Positions 7,146 through 10,541 of a DNA stretch of 10,541 bases are shown here, one piece after another. The position numbers were made by a program, and so were the translations under genes. The notes beneath the pieces were generated by a model. The model was given only the letters and a program-made list of their open reading frames with translations. It had not been told where the DNA came from and did no database searches. This DNA comes from an uncultured Eubacteriales bacterium (GTDB lineage Bacteria > Bacillota > Clostridia > Lachnospirales > Anaerotignaceae), in assembly GCA_934256695.1 (NCBI GenBank), contig CAKQPE010000062.1, forward strand, positions 1-10,541, written 5' to 3'. Numbering within the stretch: the stretch's first letter is position 1; each line of letters begins with the position of its first letter.

Positions 7146-8018
7146 ATGGTAAACATTGATATGAACATAAAAAAAGCACAGATACTTACAGAGGCACTTC
7201 CTTTTATCAAAAAATTCAGCAACAAGACCGTTGTTATCAAATACGGCGGTTCTGCCCTTGTAAATCCCGAAATAAAGGACACAATAATAAAAGACATCGT
7301 TCTTATGAAGCTTGTAGGAATGAAGCCTGTTATTGTCCACGGCGGCGGACCGGACATAAGCTCAATGCTTAAAAAACTCAATATCGAAAGCAAGTTTGTA
7401 AATGGCCTCAGAGTAACAAATGCCGAAACAATGGAAGTTGCAGAGATGGTGCTTGCCGGAAAAATAAACAAACAGATAGTAACGGATATTGAACTCCACG
7501 GAGTTAAGGCTGTTGGCATAAGCGGCAAAGACGGCGATACGGTAAGAGCAAAGAAAATAGAAAAAGACGGTGTTGACTACGGCTATGTAGGTACGGTTGA
7601 AAGCGTTGATCCTACACTGGTAAAAACACTTATAGACAACGACATAATACCTGTAATAGCACCTATAGGAAAGGACGCAACGGGACAGAGCTACAACATT
7701 AATGCAGATTATATGGCAGTTGCCATAGCAGGAAGCCTTGAGGCAGAAAAGCTGGTTTTCCTTACAGATGTTGCAGGTGTGCTTAAAGACGTAAATGACC
7801 CTGAATCTTTAATGAGCTTTATGAAAGCGTCAGAGGTACAGGGATATATAGATGACGGTACAATTTCCGGCGGCATGATACCAAAGGTTGAGTGCTGTAT
7901 GGCGGCAGTGGAAAAGGGTGTAAACAATGTACATATACTTGACGGACGAGTTGAGCATTGCCTTATACTGGAACTCTTTACAACAGCCGGAATTGGTACT
8001 ATGATTGAAAAGAAATAA
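7146..8018 (+). CDS. argB: N-acetylglutamate kinase
   Basis: Phosphorylates N-acetylglutamate with ATP, the second and usually controlled step of the acetylated ornithine route. The 290-residue product has amino-acid-kinase motifs IKYGGSAL (31-38), HGGGPDI (65-71), FVNGLRVT (84-91), NINADYMA (184-191), LTDVAGV (206-212) and GGMIPK (242-247). The N-terminal helix region (about 5-25, ending EALPFIKKF) and the C-terminal stretch LELFTTAGIGTMI are the features seen in hexameric, arginine-inhibited kinases, so feedback inhibition by arginine is likely (inference). Start ATG 7146 lies 12 nt after AAGGAG, rather long; the in-frame ATG at 7161 (MNIKKAQ) fits many homologues but is 27 nt away. Confidence 0.96.
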   Translation: MVNIDMNIKKAQILTEALPFIKKFSNKTVVIKYGGSALVNPEIKDTIIKDIVLMKLVGMKPVIVHGGGPDISSMLKKLNIESKFVNGLRVTNAETMEVAEMVLAGKINKQIVTDIELHGVKAVGISGKDGDTVRAKKIEKDGVDYGYVGTVESVDPTLVKTLIDNDIIPVIAPIGKDATGQSYNINADYMAVAIAGSLEAEKLVFLTDVAGVLKDVNDPESLMSFMKASEVQGYIDDGTISGGMIPKVECCMAAVEKGVNNVHILDGRVEHCLILELFTTAGIGTMIEKK

Positions 8019-8051
8019 AATTAGGTTTATATGAAAGGTGATGTTTATATA

Positions 8052-9251
8052 ATGAACAATACACAGAAGCTTGCCGAAAGAGGCAGTAAAGTAATTATGA
8101 ATACATACAGCCGTTTCCCTATAGCCTTTGACCACGGCAAAGGAATGTACGTATGGGATATGGATGGAAAGAAATATCTTGATTTTGTTGCGGGTATTGC
8201 CGTAAACTCTCTCGGTTACAGCAACGAAAAGCTTGGCAGAAAAATTGCGGAGCAGAGCATGAAACTTATGCACGTTTCAAATCTTTATTATACAGAGCCA
8301 CAGATTGAACTTGCGGAAATGCTTTGCAACAACAGCTGTTTTGACAAAGTATTTTTCTGCAACAGCGGTGCGGAAACAATAGAGGCTGCCCTTAAAATAG
8401 CAAGAAAATATGCCGTTATGAAAAACAAACCGGGCAGAGATATTATTACAATGGAAAAATCATTCCACGGCAGAACATACGGTGCCGTAACGGCTACAGG
8501 ACAGGACAAGTACCACAAAGGTCTTGACCCGCTTCTTCCGGGCGTAAAGCACGTTCCTTTCAATGATTTTGAAGCACTTAAAAACGCAGTTGACGAAAAT
8601 ACCTGTGGTATCCTTCTTGAGCCTATTCAGGGCGAAGGCGGTATAAGACCGGCAGACAAGGAATATCTTGAAAAAGTAAGGGCTTTATGCGACGAAAAAG
8701 ATATTGTACTTCTCTTTGACGAGGTTCAGTGCGGTGTAGGCAGAACAGGTTATCTTTTTGCTTATCAGGCATATGGCGTAGAGCCTGACGGTGCATGCTT
8801 TGCAAAGGGTCTTGCAGGCGGTATTCCTATAGGTGCTTTTATGGCAAAGGACAAACTTGCATGTGCTTTCCAGCCGGGAGACCACGCTTCCACATTCGGC
8901 GGAAATCCATTTGCCACATCAGCCGGTACAGTAGTTATGGACGAACTCCTTCACGAAGGAATACTTGACAACGTAAAGAAACAGGGCAAGCTCCTTACAG
9001 AAAAGCTTAACGAGCTTAAAGCAAAACACAGCATTATAGCCGATGTAAGAGGTATGGGGCTTATTCAGGGTATAGAGCTTACAATACCTGCCGGAGATGT
9101 TATTGCAGACTGCATAAATAACGGACTTCTCCTTGTAGGTGCAGGTGCAAACGTAATACGTTTTGTTCCGGCTCTTATCGTATCCGAAAAAGAAATTAAC
9201 GAGGCAATGGAAATACTTGACAAATGCCTTACAAATGCAGAAAATAAGTAA
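8052..9251 (+). CDS. argD: Acetylornithine aminotransferase
   Basis: PLP enzyme of class III aminotransferases that converts N-acetylglutamate semialdehyde to N-acetylornithine, using glutamate. From ATG 8052 the protein has 399 residues, the usual length. Motifs: NSGAE (104-108), SFHGRTYG (137-144), LFDEVQCG (221-228, with the PLP-ring Asp223) and FAKGLAGGIPIGA (250-262, PLP lysine Lys252). I chose 8052 because AAAGGTGAT (8034-8042), which matches the 16S 3' end, lies 9 nt upstream and MNNTQKLAERG fits the family start; the longer frame from ATG 8031 lacks a good ribosome binding site. Last gene of the operon, 33 bp after argB. No argF or carAB follows, unlike the Bacillus subtilis operon. 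Confidence 0.96.
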   Translation: MNNTQKLAERGSKVIMNTYSRFPIAFDHGKGMYVWDMDGKKYLDFVAGIAVNSLGYSNEKLGRKIAEQSMKLMHVSNLYYTEPQIELAEMLCNNSCFDKVFFCNSGAETIEAALKIARKYAVMKNKPGRDIITMEKSFHGRTYGAVTATGQDKYHKGLDPLLPGVKHVPFNDFEALKNAVDENTCGILLEPIQGEGGIRPADKEYLEKVRALCDEKDIVLLFDEVQCGVGRTGYLFAYQAYGVEPDGACFAKGLAGGIPIGAFMAKDKLACAFQPGDHASTFGGNPFATSAGTVVMDELLHEGILDNVKKQGKLLTEKLNELKAKHSIIADVRGMGLIQGIELTIPAGDVIADCINNGLLLVGAGANVIRFVPALIVSEKEINEAMEILDKCLTNAENK

Positions 9252-9253
9252 AA

Positions 9254-9340
9254 GACTTTGGGACTCCGTCCACACCTGCCACCCTTTGAAAAGGGTGGAC
9301 GGAAACTTTTATCAAAACGCAATTACATTGCGTTTTTCGA
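9254..9340 (-). repeat. Intergenic three-hairpin repeat, copy B' (directly after argD)
   Basis: Begins 2 bp after the argD stop, in the orientation of copies C and E. The H2 slot has diverged (CTTTGGGACTCC). H1 is G/C-rich: arms 9279-9287 and 9290-9298 (CCACCCTTT / AAAGGGTGG, loop GA). The linker AAACTTTTATCAAAA is followed by H3 with arms 9314-9323 and 9327-9336 (AAAACGCAAT, loop TAC, ATTGCGTTTT) and a T at 9337. A rival 8-bp stem pairs CCGTCCAC (9266-9273) with GTGGACGG (9295-9302), excluding part of H1. H3 plus its T run could terminate the argD transcript. Confidence 0.75.
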
Positions 9341-9360
9341 AAAAATAATAAATTAATTTT

Positions 9361-9452
9361 ATAAACCCATGACGTTAGTCATGGGTTTTGATGAAAGTTT
9401 TACTCAATTTTTTTCAAAAAATTGTGGGGTATTGGGGCAAAGCCCCAAGGTC
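9361..9452 (+). repeat. Intergenic three-hairpin repeat, copy B
   Basis: Head-to-head with copy B', 20 bp away. H3 is the hairpin at 9363-9388, wholly different in sequence from the H3 of copies A, B' and E but in the same place and followed by the same linker (GATGAAAGTTTTACT). H1 has arms 9405-9413 and 9416-9424 (CAATTTTTT / AAAAAATTG). H2 is at 9432-9448 (TTGGGGC, loop AAA, GCCCCAA). The copy ends at the stop codon of the flavodoxin/ferredoxin gene, so it forms that gene's 3' untranslated region. Confidence 0.78.
9363..9388. terminator. Bidirectional terminator hairpin between convergent genes
   Basis: Perfect 11-bp stem (9363-9373 with 9378-9388, AAACCCATGAC / GTCATGGGTTT) with loop GTTA, between the convergent argD and flavodoxin/ferredoxin genes. 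On the plus strand the stem ends in TTTT; on the minus strand it ends in TTTATAAAATT. The U-tracts are modest, so termination strength is uncertain. It is the H3 element of repeat copy B. Confidence 0.55.
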
Positions 9453-10274
9453 TTAGTAAAATAACTCAACCTCGGCACGGCGGGCAAAGTTCTTTTCCAA
9501 AGCCGCTGTATGGGAGAGATATCCTTCGTCAGTGTAATATTTTGCATGAACCGGACATTTCTTAACACAGGCACCGCATTTTATGCATATGCCTTTGCCG
9601 ATATATTCTTTAGGGTTTTCGGGATTGATTGAACCCATAGGACAGAGTGTGGCACAGATACCGCAGTTTGTGCAGGTATCCTTTGTAAGAGGGCGTACTT
9701 TTAAAATTGCAACCGGTTTTCCGTCAAGACCACATGGTGTATAGTACGGTCCTATAGGATTTCTGCCTTTTACTTCAATAGGTTCGGTACATATATTGCC
9801 GGACTTTATTTTTTCAACGGCTTTTGAAGAAAGAAGCTGAGCTTTTTTCATGTCATCGGAATCAGGTCTGCCTTTTGCAAGAACATATGAAAACGCATGA
9901 GCACCTACAAAAGCACCGGCGGCTATTGTATGAAAGCCGTCTTTTTCCATTATGTTTCTAAGCTCTATAAGCGAGTCATCGTAGTTTCTGTTGCCGAAAA
10001 GTACAACAGGTATCGCTAAAGCACCGTTTCCTTCCAGTGTGTCAAGATATTTTAAAAGTACATTAGGGACTCTGCCTGCGTAGGTAGGGGTGCCTATAAC
10101 AACAATATCGTCTTTTGAAAATATCTTTCCTTCTTTTCTTGTTTGAGGTGTTGTAAAATTGAATATATCAAGTTCACAACCAAGCTCGGAGGCTATGTTT
10201 GCACCTATTGAAGTAACAACTTTTTCCGTTGTTCCCGTACCGCTGAAAAACATGGCATATACTTTTCTTTCCAT
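9453..10274 (-). CDS. EFR1-family flavodoxin/ferredoxin fusion protein
   Basis: A 273-residue redox protein with an N-terminal flavodoxin-like domain (about 1-165) and a C-terminal 2[4Fe-4S] ferredoxin domain (about 195-245). The FMN phosphate loop SGTGTT is at 11-16, and GTPTYAGRVPN (61-71) and FGNRNYDD (93-100) are flavodoxin-like FMN contacts. The cluster cysteines are Cys201, 204, 207, 211 and Cys230, 233, 236, 240 (CxxCxxCxxxCP twice). There is no signal peptide or membrane segment, so it should be cytosolic. It likely shuttles electrons in an anaerobe; the partner is unknown. ATG 10274 follows AAAGGGG. It has its own promoter and converges on argD, so it is a separate unit and probably not an arginine gene. 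Related iron-sulfur flavoproteins are the main alternative. Confidence 0.88.
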   Translation of the reverse strand: MERKVYAMFFSGTGTTEKVVTSIGANIASELGCELDIFNFTTPQTRKEGKIFSKDDIVVIGTPTYAGRVPNVLLKYLDTLEGNGALAIPVVLFGNRNYDDSLIELRNIMEKDGFHTIAAGAFVGAHAFSYVLAKGRPDSDDMKKAQLLSSKAVEKIKSGNICTEPIEVKGRNPIGPYYTPCGLDGKPVAILKVRPLTKDTCTNCGICATLCPMGSINPENPKEYIGKGICIKCGACVKKCPVHAKYYTDEGYLSHTAALEKNFARRAEVELFY

Positions 10275-10335
10275 AATTAATCCCCTTTATTCTTTTAAAT
10301 TATCTCTTAATTACTGATTTTATTACCTGTTTATA

Positions 10336-10364
10336 AGTATATAACAGCCTATTTTATAAATCAA
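10336..10364 (-). promoter_or_regulatory. Promoter of the flavodoxin/ferredoxin gene
   Basis: On the minus strand TTGATT (10364-10359), a 17-nt spacer and TATACT (10341-10336) make a good vegetative promoter. Initiation near 10329 gives a leader of about 55 nt before the ATG at 10274. No operator-like palindrome stands out. Confidence 0.65.
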
Positions 10365-10397
10365 GAAATCAATAAATATAAATTTATCGGACTGAAA

Positions 10398-10541
10398 GAC
10401 CTTGGGGTTTTACCCCAAACCCTATGAACTTTTGAAAAAGTTCAATCAAAACTTTTATCAAAATGCAATTACATTGCGTTTTTCGGAACAAAGTTATAAG
10501 TTATGTCATTAAGATTTGTTTTTTCAAACTTTGCCGAATAA
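10398..10541 (-). repeat. Intergenic three-hairpin repeat, copy E (long form, reaches window edge)
   Basis: Inverted counterpart of copy A. H2 is at 10402-10418 (TTGGGGT, loop TTT, ACCCCAA). H1 has arms 10426-10433 and 10436-10443 (GAACTTTT / AAAAGTTC). H3 has arms 10460-10469 and 10473-10482 (AAAATGCAAT, loop TAC, ATTGCGTTTT, with one T-G pair). The outer extension (about 10484-10541) matches that of copy A and runs off the window, so the true end is not visible. It lies upstream of the flavodoxin/ferredoxin promoter and may be downstream or upstream of the next gene to the right. Confidence 0.8.

Noticed and set aside
7830..8273. 147-codon minus-strand ORF over the argB/argD junction
   Set aside because: Antisense shadow of two conserved genes without a start signal or family match.
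9453..10274. Flavodoxin/ferredoxin gene as part of the arginine pathway
   Set aside because: It is convergent, has its own promoter and is separated by hairpins; no known arginine step needs such a carrier.

Overview
The window is an arginine biosynthesis locus, most likely from a low-to-moderate GC, anaerobic member of the Clostridia (Firmicutes). This rests on strong AGGAGG-type ribosome binding sites, A/T-rich intergenic DNA, TTGNNN-17-TATAAT promoters, a Bacillus/Clostridium-like argC-J-B-D order, and a flavodoxin/ferredoxin fusion of the EFR1 type that is common in gut Clostridia. Genus and species cannot be read from the sequence.

Layout. Positions 1-418 hold no convincing gene, only two copies of a hairpin-rich intergenic repeat and a doubtful leftward ORF start at the very edge. 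argH (419-1801) and argG (2051-3274) are both on the minus strand, with a Rho-independent terminator and a repeat copy between them. A 297-bp divergent control region (3275-3571) carries good promoters in both directions and an ArgR-box-like site. The plus-strand operon argC - argJ1 - argJ2 - argB - argD (3572-9251) has gaps of only 19-33 bp. An EFR1-family flavodoxin/ferredoxin gene (9453-10274, minus) converges on argD. A long repeat copy reaches the right edge.

Pathway. argJ supplies N-acetylglutamate, argB phosphorylates it, argC reduces it, argD transaminates it and argJ recycles the acetyl group to release ornithine. argG and argH turn citrulline plus aspartate into arginine plus fumarate. 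argF, carAB, argA and argR are not in the window. The lack of argA fits bifunctional ArgJ. The ArgB has the terminal features of arginine-inhibitable kinases.

Two things are out of the ordinary. First, argJ is present as two complete adjacent paralogues, about half identical by eye, both with every recognisable catalytic residue. Second, the intergenic spaces hold six copies of a repeat built of up to three hairpins. The stem sequences differ from copy to copy but remain self-complementary, so the fold seems to be kept rather than the sequence. Two copies, about 145 bp each, lie in inverted orientation near the left end and at the right edge.
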